From the NCBI GenBank assembly GCA_014872815.1, contig WKFK01000008.1, forward strand, positions 1 through 52,533: a stretch of 52,533 nt of DNA, in the 5' to 3' direction. The position numbers and the translations under genes are program-made. Positions 52,520-52,533 of this stretch are shown in pieces. Source of the stretch: Paracoccaceae bacterium (GTDB lineage: Bacteria > Pseudomonadota > Alphaproteobacteria > Rhodobacterales > Rhodobacteraceae). Position 1 is the stretch's first letter, and each line of letters starts with the position of its first letter. The notes under the pieces were generated by a model. It ran no database searches. It had not been told where the DNA came from and worked only from the letters and a program-made list of their open reading frames with translations.

Positions 52520-52533
52520 GTGCTCGTCTTTTC

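Noticed and set aside
1..52533. CRISPR arrays, insertion sequences, prophage genes
   Set aside because: No regularly spaced repeats, transposase, integrase or phage structural motifs were seen on either strand.

Overview
The window is about 52.5 kb of dense, moderately GC-rich chromosomal DNA from an alphaproteobacterium, most likely a marine member of the Rhodobacteraceae (Roseobacter group). The evidence is the gene content: a complete urtABCDE urea importer, an RpoE/ChrR (ECF11-type) pair next to a DUF1365 / FAD-oxidase / MFS / DUF3833 set, a pyrB operon with a degenerate dihydroorotase, and an H-NOX/hybrid kinase pair. I saw no phage, plasmid, insertion sequence or CRISPR array. One RNA gene, a tRNA-Ser(GCU), is present.

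Layout. 1-2.4 kb: 3' end of rpsA, a PEP-mutase/isocitrate-lyase-like gene and ada. 2.4-9.5 kb: a peptide ABC importer, with binding protein and two permeases on the minus strand and a double ATPase plus an ArgE-type deacylase divergent on the plus strand; the divergent region holds three strong palindromes. 9.6-14.5 kb: bpt, an orphan PotD-like binding protein, rplY, a small sulfotransferase and an lldD-type oxidase. 14.6-16.6 kb: a nitric-oxide sensor (H-NOX) overlapping a hybrid histidine kinase. 16.7-18.8 kb: trpA and ychF. 19.3-25.5 kb: urtABCDE. 25.5-27.9 kb: a polar amino-acid ABC importer on the minus strand. 28.3-32.6 kb: four genes resembling the alginate O-acetylation set (AlgF, AlgI, AlgJ, AlgX types) without polysaccharide synthesis genes. 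32.6-33.8 kb: a gene-poor stretch and the tRNA.

33.8-39.9 kb: rpoE-chrR, then an SDR and DUF1365 gene divergent from an FAD oxidase, an MFS carrier and a DUF3833 lipocalin-like gene. In Rhodobacter sphaeroides this kind of gene set belongs to the singlet-oxygen (RpoE) response and has been tied to modified fatty acids (from memory). The ChrR here has lost three of the four zinc ligands of its anti-sigma domain but keeps the cupin metal site. 39.9-43.9 kb: a tight minus-strand operon of pyrB, a 34-residue membrane peptide, two unknown membrane-protein genes, a dihydroorotase homologue without its catalytic histidines, and plsY. 44-52.5 kb: a motif-divergent uracil-DNA-glycosylase-like gene, a metallophosphoesterase, moaB, an RND efflux adaptor and pump, a DsbD-alpha-like periplasmic protein and yqgE.

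The strongest candidates for new biology are the zinc-ligand-poor ChrR next to the fatty-acid-type cluster, the small membrane proteins inside the pyrimidine operon, and the stand-alone acetylation locus. Coordinates were read by hand from the sequence. Family assignments rest on recognised motifs, not on database searches.
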